Below, piece by piece: positions 1-5,130 of a stretch of DNA of 5,130 nt. The notes under the pieces are model-generated. The model was not told where the DNA came from, did no database searches, and saw nothing but the letters and a program-made list of their open reading frames with translations. Made by a program: the position numbers and the translations under genes. The stretch spans positions 1 to 5,130 of the forward strand of contig JAGWPI010000288.1 of the NCBI GenBank assembly GCA_028877005.1, read 5' to 3'. Positions within the stretch are counted from its first letter, which is position 1. Every line of letters starts with the position of its first letter. The stretch is from Bacteroidota bacterium (lineage in GTDB: Bacteria; Bacteroidota; Bacteroidia; Chitinophagales; Chitinophagaceae).

Positions 1-1
1 A

Positions 2-478
2 GCCCGATATGCAGATGTATTATTAAATGAAATGAAGCAGTTTAAAAAGAAATTTGCAACTCTAATCAATAGTTTTAAAAAAGAATATGACCTTTTAATC
101 ATTGACTGCCCGCCGGGATTATCTGTTTTGCATGAAGCCATCTTTTATTCAGCCGACTGGATTTTAATGCCCAATATTCCTACCACACTATCCATTCGTT
201 CATTTGAAACGGTTGTACAATATTTTAAAGACAATGATTTAAATACCGAAAATATAAAATGTTTTTTCAGTATGGTAGACCATCGAAAAAACTTACACCA
301 CGAAACCATGAATGAATTTTATAAAGACAAAATATTCTTAAAAAACTACATACCCTACTTGAGCGATATAGAAAAAATGGGTATACACCAGGCACCATTA
401 GAAACTTATGCGGCCAATAGTTATGCTGCCCAATGTTTTAGAGAAGTTTGGAAAGAAATTAAAAAAAATTGCTTGTAA
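2..478 (+). CDS. ParA/MinD-family ATPase, C-terminal part (5' end outside window)
   Basis: The reading frame is open from base 2 and ends at TAA 476-478. The first in-window ATG (32-34) is internal, because the frame runs on upstream without a stop, so this is a partial gene. The visible part matches the second half of ParA/Soj-type P-loop ATPases. It has a hydrophobic strand ending in IIDCPPGLS (the Walker B-like region, around bases 95-125), then a helix and a strand 'ADWILMPNIPT', and then the late ParA pattern 'IPYLSDIEKMGIHQAPLETYAANSYAAQCFREVWKEI', which resembles the usual 'IPRNVRLSEAPSHGKPV' stretch. The deviant Walker A motif should lie upstream and cannot be checked. Family members use ATP-dependent dimerisation to position DNA or protein complexes. 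No ParB partner is visible; the next gene is an esterase 10 bases downstream. The family call is firm, the cargo unknown. Confidence 0.8.
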   Translation, partial: ARYADVLLNEMKQFKKKFATLINSFKKEYDLLIIDCPPGLSVLHEAIFYSADWILMPNIPTTLSIRSFETVVQYFKDNDLNTENIKCFFSMVDHRKNLHHETMNEFYKDKIFLKNYIPYLSDIEKMGIHQAPLETYAANSYAAQCFREVWKEIKKNCL

Positions 479-488
479 AATTACCAAT

Positions 489-1220
489 ATGGTAAAAGAA
501 ATTACGTCGTGGTTTAGCCCGGCCTTACAAGAAGAAATGCCCATAGCTGTATATGGATATTTTGGATTTGCTGTATTATTAATACCTACAGCTGCTGCCG
601 ACTTTTTGGAATATGAACGCTTTCAATTAATTGAAGCACTATCGCCATATATTTATGCGGGAAAAATTAAAGTTTTTAGCATTAACAGCATCAATAAACA
701 AAGCTGGATGAATCATGACATGGAACCCGCGCACAAAGCTATTCGCCATAACCAGTTTAATGAATATGTATTCAACGAAGTGGTGCCCTATATTCGCAAC
801 CACACCAGCACCAATACACATATTTTTACCTGTGGGGCCAGCTTTGGGGCTTTACATGCCATGAATTTATTTTTAAAAAGACCGGATATTATTAATGGTG
901 CCATTAGCATGAGTGGCGTGTATGATTTAACGGAATATACAAAAAGCTATTGGGATGATCAGGTTTATTACAATAGTCCCATACACTATATACCCAATTT
1001 AAATGAACATTGGTATCTGGATAAAATTAAAGCCAGTCATCATATACACATTTATTCAGGCTCCGGTGCACATGAAGACCCTGAAGCAACGAAAAAATTT
1101 TCAAAAGTATTATGGGAAAAAGGCATTTGGAATGATGCGGCAATTTGGGGTACTGATAGTCCACACGATTGGCCTACATGGCGTAAAATGTTACCATATA
1201 TAATTGACCATAAATTTTAA
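489..1220 (+). CDS. Alpha/beta-hydrolase, esterase-like protein
   Basis: This 243-residue protein has the hallmarks of a serine esterase of the esterase-D-like type. The nucleophile elbow G-A-S-F-G has Ser118 (bases 840-842). A likely acid lies in the G-x-x-E-D-P stretch (Glu196/Asp197), and the catalytic His is His226 in 'DSPHDWPTWR'. No signal peptide is seen, so it should be cytoplasmic. The substrate is not predictable; this resembles the uncharacterised bacterial esterase group COG4947 (assignment from memory of the motif style, not searched). The frame is open back to an ATG at 408, but that start would overlap the ATPase gene by 71 bases. ATG 489 lies 10 bases after the upstream stop and begins the protein MVKEITSWFS, so it is preferred. 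The tight spacing suggests co-transcription with the ParA-like gene. Confidence 0.82.
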   Translation: MVKEITSWFSPALQEEMPIAVYGYFGFAVLLIPTAAADFLEYERFQLIEALSPYIYAGKIKVFSINSINKQSWMNHDMEPAHKAIRHNQFNEYVFNEVVPYIRNHTSTNTHIFTCGASFGALHAMNLFLKRPDIINGAISMSGVYDLTEYTKSYWDDQVYYNSPIHYIPNLNEHWYLDKIKASHHIHIYSGSGAHEDPEATKKFSKVLWEKGIWNDAAIWGTDSPHDWPTWRKMLPYIIDHKF

Positions 1221-1327
1221 TCCCAAGATGCTTTCTACTTAAAATCTTCAAACAACATGTTAATTCCTAATAAAAGCTGCACTGCTTTATTAATTTGGGT
1301 TTAATATTACAGAACCAATTGAACAGT

Positions 1328-2113
1328 TTGACTAAACTTATTTACTTACTTACTTTATTATTTGTTGGAATTGTTGAAGTGCATGCACAGCGGCCGGCAG
1401 AGTCATTTCCCATACGTGGTACTGTTTACGACATTTCGGCAAGGCGACCAATTGAAGCAGTAGCTGTAATTACTTCATCCGGCAGAGGTACCTTAACTGA
1501 TTCATTAGGACATTATAGTATACTGGTAAATCCACATGACTCTATCTGGTTTTCATTATTAAACAAAACCACTATGAAGTATCCGGTAGATACTATTTCT
1601 AATACAGAAGCATTTAACATCCAAATATTTTTAAATGCATATAATTTACCCGAAGTAAGTGTACGAAATAGAAATTATAGGTTAGATTCCATTCAAAACA
1701 GACAAGATTATGCAAAAATTTTCAACTTCCGTAAACCCGGTCTTCGTTTAAGCAATGGCCCTTCGGGGTATAATCCGGGAAGTGTAACCGTAGGTTTAGA
1801 CTTGGATGAAATTATCAATCTTTTTCGAAGGAAGCGTAATCAAAGCATTGAATCATTACAGAGAAGACTCATACAACAGGAGCAAGATGCTTATATAGAC
1901 CACCGATTTAATAAAGGCTTTGTTCGAAAAATAACCGGGCTTTCTTCACCGCAGTTAGATAGTTTTATGGTAAAATATCGCCCTGATTATGATATATTAA
2001 AAATGTTGAACGATTTAGAGTTTGGCTATTATATTGAACAATGCTATCGGCAATACATGAGCCGTTTAGGATTAGATAAATATTACTTTAGAAAAGAAGA
2101 CACCCCTTTTTAG
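1328..2113 (+). CDS. Secreted protein with CarboxypepD_reg-like domain
   Basis: The predicted product is about 261 residues. From the TTG at 1328 it begins MTKLIYLLTLLFVGIVEVHA followed by Q, a clean Sec signal peptide with a V-x-A cleavage site after residue 20. Residues about 29-105 ('IRGTVYDISARRPIEAVAVI', then 'TLTDSLGHYSI') match the beta-sandwich carboxypeptidase regulatory-like domain common in Bacteroidota envelope proteins. The C-terminal 150 residues (from 'LPEVSVRNRNYRLDS') are charged, Arg- and Tyr-rich and not recognised; they are not a TonB-dependent receptor barrel. The frame has no ATG between the upstream stop (1271) and the signal peptide. Candidate starts are TTG at 1295, 1319 or 1328. 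The last gives the best signal-peptide geometry, but 1319 is nearly as good. Probably periplasmic or outer-membrane associated; function unknown. Confidence 0.72.
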   Translation: MTKLIYLLTLLFVGIVEVHAQRPAESFPIRGTVYDISARRPIEAVAVITSSGRGTLTDSLGHYSILVNPHDSIWFSLLNKTTMKYPVDTISNTEAFNIQIFLNAYNLPEVSVRNRNYRLDSIQNRQDYAKIFNFRKPGLRLSNGPSGYNPGSVTVGLDLDEIINLFRRKRNQSIESLQRRLIQQEQDAYIDHRFNKGFVRKITGLSSPQLDSFMVKYRPDYDILKMLNDLEFGYYIEQCYRQYMSRLGLDKYYFRKEDTPF

Positions 2114-2116
2114 AAT

Positions 2117-2146
2117 GGATCATTTCTTACTTACTGAAAATGAACC
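2117..2146. terminator. Possible hairpin between convergent genes
   Basis: A stem pairs bases 2117-2125 (GGATCATTT) with 2138-2146 (AAATGAACC), with one A-A mismatch and a 12-base loop. It sits immediately after the stop codon of the secreted-protein gene and just beyond the stop of the convergent MerC-like gene. Position favours a shared terminator, but the stem is AT-rich and no run of T follows on either strand, so this is only a weak call. Confidence 0.25.
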
Positions 2147-2147
2147 A

Positions 2148-2582
2148 CTAAACCACCTTTTGTTTTAGTGAATCAACAGGTAGAATAATGCCATCGGTAG
2201 TATCTGAATCAGCATTATGACGCAATTGACAGGTTTTATTATTGAGCAAGTGCCCATAAACAATTAAAATAACTGCAGGCACCAGTAAAACAATTTCCCA
2301 CTTATGCCAAATTTGCTTTGATAGTAAAAATAGTATGCCCAACGAAAAAACAATTAAAGGTTTTAGTTGGTGATGCTTGTATAAATAGCCCCTTAGCAAG
2401 GAAAAAGCGCCAATTAAAAATGCTAATAATATCATAAATAACTCAAACCGCTTATTATGAATTATTTCAATACCGAAAAGTGGAAGGCTGGTTAAAACAA
2501 TGGGTAATAAAGCACAGTGGATAGCACAAGCTACTGAAGTAACAATACCCAACAAATCCCAATTTACCTTTTTAAGTTCCAT
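2148..2582 (-). CDS. MerC-family membrane protein
   Basis: This 144-residue protein shows the MerC-domain pattern: an N-terminal 'NWDLLGI' followed by a first membrane helix carrying Cys19-Ala-Ile-His22-Cys23, then three more hydrophobic segments (about residues 46-66, 74-90 and 95-113). MerC proteins of mercury-resistance operons move Hg(II) across the inner membrane using paired cysteines. Here no merA, merR, merT or merP is nearby, so a mercury role is not supported. The tail after helix 4 is polar, with Cys118 and His122 as possible extra metal ligands. ATG 2582 gives the start typical of the family. It is divergent from a SCO / Fur-family / TlpA-like operon, and its promoter contains a palindromic operator-like site. 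This suggests metal-regulated expression, possibly for zinc or another soft metal. Transport itself is inferred from family membership. Confidence 0.85.
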   Translation of the reverse strand: MELKKVNWDLLGIVTSVACAIHCALLPIVLTSLPLFGIEIIHNKRFELFMILLAFLIGAFSLLRGYLYKHHQLKPLIVFSLGILFLLSKQIWHKWEIVLLVPAVILIVYGHLLNNKTCQLRHNADSDTTDGIILPVDSLKQKVV

Positions 2583-2586
2583 TTTG

Positions 2587-2616
2587 CAAAGTTAATATAA
2601 TGCAACTATGTTGCAA
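2587..2616 (-). promoter_or_regulatory. Bacteroidota-type promoter of the MerC-like gene
   Basis: Read on the minus strand there is TTG (2616-2614, inside TTTTG), a 19-base spacer, then TAACTTTG (2594-2587). This matches the Bacteroidota primary sigma factor consensus TTG / TAnnTTTG with its usual spacing. The -7 box ends only 4 bases before the ATG at 2582, so transcription should begin at or within a few bases of the start codon, giving a leaderless or nearly leaderless mRNA. Confidence 0.7.
2601..2615. promoter_or_regulatory. Palindromic operator candidate, TGCAAC-TAT-GTTGCA
   Basis: A perfect inverted repeat with 6-base arms (2601-2606 and 2610-2615) and a 3-base centre lies in the spacer of the MerC-like promoter and overlaps its -33 TTG. 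A dimeric regulator bound here would block RNA polymerase. The Fur-family protein encoded at 3347-3766 is the natural candidate, since members of that family bind short AT-rich palindromes as dimers and often control neighbouring genes. The pairing of this protein with this site is inference. The site lies about 50 bases upstream of the sco -7 box, so control of both directions is possible. Confidence 0.6.
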
Positions 2617-2665
2617 AATATTTTAAACAATATCTTACTAGTATAAAATAGCCATCATTAAGTCG

Positions 2666-2673
2666 TAAATTTG
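2666..2673 (+). promoter_or_regulatory. -7 box of the sco operon promoter
   Basis: TAAATTTG fits the Bacteroidota -7 consensus TAnnTTTG exactly and lies 18 bases before the ATG at 2692. No TTG is found at the expected 19-21 base distance upstream, so the promoter may be weak, or may depend on an activator or another sigma factor. Confidence 0.5.
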
Positions 2674-2691
2674 TGATCTAAAAAAGTGCAC

Positions 2692-3330
2692 ATGAATAAA
2701 AAGAAGGCAATTGGTTATGGATTGTTTTTTATTGGATTAGTGGCTGTTTTTATGTTGGTTATTTCAAGAGTAACTGATATGTTTAAACGAAGCACATTAA
2801 CAGAAAGAGCTACAGTGCAACCTTTTCGTTTTGCTAATCAAGATGGAAAATATGTTACCAATGCAATGGTAGCAGGAAAAGTATATGTGGTAAACTATTT
2901 TTTTACAACATGCAAGGGCATTTGTCCAAGAATGAATAATAATTTAAAATCAGTTTACGAAAAATTTAAAGGGAACCCCAATTTTATGATTTTATCACAC
3001 ACTTGTGATCCGGATACAGATTCAGTTCCAAAAATGAAACGATATGCAGATTCTATGCAGGTAAATACACAACAATGGGAGTTTTTAACGGGTAGAAAAG
3101 ATAGCTTGTACAAGATGGCCCGATACAGCTATGGTATAGATGACCCTAAAAATGCGGTAAATGATATTAAAGACGATTTTATTCATACACAGTTTGTAGC
3201 CTTGGTAGATAAAAATGGCATTGTACGGGGACAAGTTTATGACACTTTGAAGAAGGATGAGATTGAAAAATTAAAACACGATATTGAGGAACTTTTAAAA
3301 GAACAACCCAATAATAACGCAACTAATTAA
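2692..3330 (+). CDS. SCO1/SenC-family copper/thiol protein
   Basis: The 212-residue product has a short basic N-terminus, one membrane segment (about residues 6-25) that should anchor it facing the periplasm, and a thioredoxin-like domain. The SCO signature is complete: Cys74-x-x-x-Cys78-Pro in 'TTCKGICPRMN', and the distal ligand His165 in 'DDFIHTQF'. In characterised members these three residues bind copper, and the protein delivers it to, or reduces, the Cu-A site of cytochrome c oxidase. An additional Cys105 lies in 'SHTCDPDTDS', where hydrophobic residues are more usual. A GTG at 2686 would add only two residues; ATG 2692 followed by NKKK is the more natural start. It is first in an operon with the Fur-family and TlpA-like genes. 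No oxidase genes are in the window, so the target is unknown. Confidence 0.88.
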   Translation: MNKKKAIGYGLFFIGLVAVFMLVISRVTDMFKRSTLTERATVQPFRFANQDGKYVTNAMVAGKVYVVNYFFTTCKGICPRMNNNLKSVYEKFKGNPNFMILSHTCDPDTDSVPKMKRYADSMQVNTQQWEFLTGRKDSLYKMARYSYGIDDPKNAVNDIKDDFIHTQFVALVDKNGIVRGQVYDTLKKDEIEKLKHDIEELLKEQPNNNATN

Positions 3331-3346
3331 TACAAGTAAGTGGTCT

Positions 3347-3766
3347 ATGACTGATGCTATTAATTCCATATTAAAAAAAAACAGTTTAAGTATCACACCA
3401 AGCAGATTAGCCATTTTGCAATTATTTCATCAATCTAGTGGTGCACTTACCCACGCAGTAATTGAACAGAAAACCGGCGATCAATTTGATAGAGTGACTA
3501 TTTACAGAACCTTACAAGTGTTTGTAGAAAAAGGGCTAATACATACCATCCCCAGCCCAGATAATGCCATTTTGTATGCATTATGTAAAGAAGATTGTAC
3601 GAAAGGACATCATCATGACAATCATATTCATTTTATTTGCGACAAATGCAATACCACTTATTGTTTAGATCATATTACAACCCCTAATATTGCATTACCC
3701 AAAGGATTTAAAAACAAGCAAACAGATGTATTAATGAAAGGGTTGTGTGCACATTGCAACCAATAA
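3347..3766 (+). CDS. Fur-family metal-responsive transcriptional regulator
   Basis: The 139-residue length is typical for Fur/Zur/PerR proteins. The N-terminal half is a winged helix: 'SITPSRLAILQLF' (residues 15-27), then the recognition-helix signature 'DRVTIYRTLQVFVEKGLI' (48-65). The C-terminal half carries metal ligands: a His-rich stretch His88-His89-His90-x-x-His93-x-His95, and two CxxC pairs, Cys98/Cys101 and Cys134/Cys137, which normally form the structural zinc site. Extra Cys80, Cys84 and Cys106 are present. These features are compatible with a Zur-like zinc sensor, but Fur or PerR-type function cannot be excluded by eye. The gene starts 16 bases after sco and precedes the TlpA-like gene by 34 bases. 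It probably represses the divergent MerC-like gene through the palindrome at 2601-2615 (inference). Confidence 0.88.
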   Translation: MTDAINSILKKNSLSITPSRLAILQLFHQSSGALTHAVIEQKTGDQFDRVTIYRTLQVFVEKGLIHTIPSPDNAILYALCKEDCTKGHHHDNHIHFICDKCNTTYCLDHITTPNIALPKGFKNKQTDVLMKGLCAHCNQ

Positions 3767-3800
3767 CAACGATTTACTTATTTTAAATAAAATAAAAAAC

Positions 3801-4343
3801 ATGTTAATCAAAAAATCGAATGTAGTAATCCTATTATCGTTAGCTGTTTATTGTACCCTTGCAAGTTGCCATAACAACAATCAGGAAACAGCCACCACCC
3901 AACAAAATATACCCTCTACAGAAGTAGCAAGCCCTGCTACCAATGCTTTGCCGGCATTTAGCATTAAAAACACATCGGGCAATATTATTAATTTAAAAGA
4001 GGCCTTTAAAGGAAAGAAAATTTTAGTAAACCTTTGGGCAACTTGGTGCCCTCCTTGTAGAGCTGAAATGCCCTCATTACAAACATTATATAGTACAACA
4101 GACAGTAGCAAAGTAGCATTTGTATTTTTATCAATGGATGATGATTTTGCTAAAGCCATTCAATTTGTGAAGGATAAAAAATACACCCTACCGATTTATT
4201 ATCCTGCACAAGAATTACCCGCCTTATTCAATGTAGAAGGTATTCCCACCACTTTTATTTTTGATGAAAACGGAAAAATTATTCACCAACAAACCGGTAT
4301 GGGTGACTATACCAGTCCTGAGATAAAGCAATTATTGCAATAA
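3801..4343 (+). CDS. TlpA-like thioredoxin-fold lipoprotein
   Basis: The 180-residue product starts with a lipoprotein signal: KK, a hydrophobic core and the lipobox Leu20-Ala-Ser-Cys23. It should thus be lipidated on Cys23 and held at a membrane facing the periplasm. A Ser/Thr/Asn-rich linker (about 24-50) leads to a TlpA/ResA-type redoxin domain with the active site Trp82-Cys83-Pro-Pro-Cys86 in 'NLWATWCPPCRAEMPS' and the cis-proline Pro149 in 'EGIPTTFIF'. Such proteins reduce or exchange disulfides of exported proteins, including apocytochromes and Cu-A-site proteins, so co-occurrence with SCO is sensible. The frame extends back to a GTG at 3747 inside the Fur-family gene, but the lipoprotein signal starts cleanly at ATG 3801. 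It is probably the last gene of the sco operon. Confidence 0.87.
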   Translation: MLIKKSNVVILLSLAVYCTLASCHNNNQETATTQQNIPSTEVASPATNALPAFSIKNTSGNIINLKEAFKGKKILVNLWATWCPPCRAEMPSLQTLYSTTDSSKVAFVFLSMDDDFAKAIQFVKDKKYTLPIYYPAQELPALFNVEGIPTTFIFDENGKIIHQQTGMGDYTSPEIKQLLQ

Positions 4344-4359
4344 AGCACAACAAGGTAAA

Positions 4360-4373
4360 TTTTACATGTAAAA
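4360..4373. repeat. 14-base perfect palindrome after the TlpA-like gene
   Basis: TTTTACATGTAAAA lies 16 bases beyond the stop of the TlpA-like gene, in the 67-base convergent gap before pdxH. Its RNA hairpin would be very AT-rich, so it is a poor classical terminator. A second weak stem, AATGAA/TTCATT (4393-4398 and 4407-4412), overlaps the pdxH stop codon. One of these may help end transcription, but neither is convincing. Confidence 0.35.
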
Positions 4374-4410
4374 AAGTGTAATAAAAAGTAGCAATGAACA
4401 TTTGGCTTCA

Positions 4411-5055
4411 TTAAGGGGCAATGCGTACTTTTTGCCAACTCCCATCTTGTTGCAACGTATATTGAATTCTATCATGTAAGCGACTGCTTCTACCCTGCCA
4501 AAATTCAATTAAATTTGGTTTAACCCTATAGCCTCCCCAATATTCCGGGCGAGGAATAGAGTTGTCGGTAAACTTAGTTTCAAATTCTTTTACTGCATTT
4601 TCTAAAACAGAACGGTCCTTAATAACAGCACTTTGTGGTGATGCCCAAGCACCTATTCGGCTACTCAATGGTCTTTGCGAAAAATAAGTATCACTTTCCA
4701 CAGCAGACACTTTTTCAACTGAACCTTGTATACGTACTTGTCTTTCTAACTCTTTCCAGAAAAAAACCAAAGCAGCCTGTGGATTTTCAGCTAATTCATT
4801 TCCCTTATGACTATTGTAATTGGTAAAAAAAACAAAGCCATCTTTTCCATAATCTTTAAGTAATACAATTCTGGCAGAAGGCAGTCCGGATTTGGAAGCT
4901 GTAGCTAAAGTCATGGCATTTACTTCGTCAATTTCGCTATTTATTGCTTGCTGCCACCAGTTTTCAAATTGCACAAATGGGTCTGCAGCGCTATCAGTTT
5001 CATTCAATGACTGTAGTTGATAATCTTTCCGAATATTTGCAATATCTAAACGCAT
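4411..5055 (-). CDS. pdxH: Pyridoxamine/pyridoxine 5'-phosphate oxidase
   Basis: This 214-residue protein is full length for PdxH. The enzyme is a cytoplasmic FMN-dependent homodimer that oxidises pyridoxine 5'-phosphate or pyridoxamine 5'-phosphate with O2 to pyridoxal 5'-phosphate, the last step of one PLP route and of salvage. Family motifs run in order: 'ATASKSGLPSARIVLLKDY' (residues 51-69, FMN-phosphate contacts), 'FFTNYNSHKG' (76-85), 'FFWKELERQVRIQG', 'YFSQRPLSSRIGAWAS', 'PEYWGGYRVKP', 'EFWQGRSSRLHDR' (to Arg196, with the substrate-contacting Arg-Leu-His), and the C-terminal 'VRIAP', close to the common RLAP ending. ATG 5055 gives the usual family start 'MRLDIANIRKDY'. It is a single gene on this strand here, convergent with the sco operon and with no visible functional link to it. 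Confidence 0.96.
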   Translation of the reverse strand: MRLDIANIRKDYQLQSLNETDSAADPFVQFENWWQQAINSEIDEVNAMTLATASKSGLPSARIVLLKDYGKDGFVFFTNYNSHKGNELAENPQAALVFFWKELERQVRIQGSVEKVSAVESDTYFSQRPLSSRIGAWASPQSAVIKDRSVLENAVKEFETKFTDNSIPRPEYWGGYRVKPNLIEFWQGRSSRLHDRIQYTLQQDGSWQKVRIAP

Positions 5056-5062
5056 TTTTTGG

Positions 5063-5091
5063 CAAAATTAGTACATTAACTAATTGGCAAA
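5063..5091 (-). promoter_or_regulatory. pdxH promoter, TTTG / TAATTTTG
   Basis: Read on the minus strand: TTTG (5091-5088), a 17-base spacer and TAATTTTG (5070-5063), an exact match to TAnnTTTG at the short end of the accepted spacing. The -7 box ends 7 bases before the pdxH ATG, so the predicted mRNA leader is absent or a few bases long. Confidence 0.6.
5066..5085. repeat. Inverted repeat in the pdxH promoter spacer
   Basis: AATTAGT (5066-5072) and ACTAATT (5079-5085) form perfect 7-base arms around a 6-base centre. The repeat spans the gap between the -33 and -7 boxes and overlaps the -7 box. The position suits an operator, but AT-rich repeats of this size can arise by chance. Confidence 0.4.
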
Positions 5092-5107
5092 CTGATTTGT
5101 ATCAGTT
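5090..5107. repeat. Second inverted repeat upstream of pdxH
   Basis: AACTGAT (5090-5096) and ATCAGTT (5101-5107) are perfect 7-base arms around TTGT. The repeat abuts the pdxH -33 element. It could be a regulator site, or a hairpin belonging to whatever lies beyond the window edge. Bases 5108-5130 hold no gene that can be recognised. Confidence 0.4.
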
Positions 5108-5130
5108 GTTACTAGTTAAGCAACTCGTTA

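Noticed and set aside
408..488. Longer esterase start at ATG 408
   Set aside because: It would overlap the ParA-like gene by 71 bases and adds a 27-residue lysine-rich extension with no esterase features. ATG 489, just after the upstream stop, gives the natural start.
639..821. Minus-strand 60-residue open frame inside the esterase gene
   Set aside because: It is wholly inside a well-supported gene on the other strand and has no family features; a chance frame. The same applies to 1003-1203 (+), 3881-4159 (-) and 4635-4826 (+).
2146..2170. Stem CACTAAA/TTTAGTG overlapping the MerC-like gene stop as a terminator
   Set aside because: The stem has 7 AT-rich pairs and an 11-base loop, competes with the 2117-2146 hairpin and has no T tract; it is likely chance.
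2148..2582. Mercury-resistance operon
   Set aside because: Only a MerC-family protein is present. There is no MerA reductase, MerR, MerT or MerP, and the neighbouring regulator is of the Fur type, so mercury resistance is not supported.
3747..3800. GTG start for the TlpA-like gene inside the Fur-family gene
   Set aside because: It would place 18 polar residues before an otherwise ideal lipoprotein signal peptide beginning at ATG 3801.
4448..4458. GTTGCAAC in the pdxH coding region as another copy of the operator
   Set aside because: It is an 8-base palindrome without the 3-base centre of the 2601-2615 site and lies within coding sequence near the 3' end of pdxH.

Overview
The window looks like a chromosomal stretch from a member of the Bacteroidota, probably Chitinophagaceae or a close relative. 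This is an inference from several signs: AT-rich DNA, genes without clear Shine-Dalgarno sites, promoter elements of the TTG / TAnnTTTG type, a carboxypeptidase-regulatory-like secreted protein, and a MerC / SCO / Fur / thioredoxin-like lipoprotein neighbourhood. No rRNA, tRNA, CRISPR array, insertion sequence or phage gene is visible. No stretch longer than about 110 bases lacks a gene.

Layout. (1) Bases 2-478 (+) hold the C-terminal part of a ParA/MinD-like ATPase whose N-terminus lies before the window. It is followed after 10 bases by a complete alpha/beta-hydrolase (esterase-like) gene at 489-1220 (+), and the two look co-transcribed. (2) Bases 1328-2113 (+) encode a secreted protein with an N-terminal CarboxypepD_reg-like domain and a C-terminal part of unknown function. 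It has no in-frame ATG near its start and probably uses TTG. (3) Bases 2148-2582 (-) encode a four-helix MerC-family membrane protein, convergent with gene 2. (4) Divergent from it is a compact operon on the + strand: a SCO1/SenC-family protein (2692-3330), a Fur-family metalloregulator (3347-3766) and a TlpA-like thioredoxin-fold lipoprotein (3801-4343). (5) Bases 4411-5055 (-) encode pyridoxamine 5'-phosphate oxidase (pdxH), convergent with the operon.

How the genes fit together. The 109-base divergent region between merC-like and sco is the most informative regulatory DNA here. On the minus strand it holds a complete Bacteroidota promoter (TTG, 19-base spacer, TAACTTTG). A perfect 6-3-6 inverted repeat, TGCAAC-TAT-GTTGCA, sits in its spacer and touches the -33 box. 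That is the geometry of a repressor operator, and the obvious candidate repressor is the Fur-family protein encoded 0.8 kb away in the divergent operon. The cluster therefore reads as a metal-responsive envelope module: a Cys/His membrane transporter-like protein, a copper/thiol SCO protein, a thiol-disulfide lipoprotein and a metal sensor. Whether the metal is zinc, copper or another cannot be settled from the sequence. The pdxH promoter region carries two neighbouring inverted repeats of unknown meaning. Both merC-like and pdxH appear to be transcribed with almost no leader.
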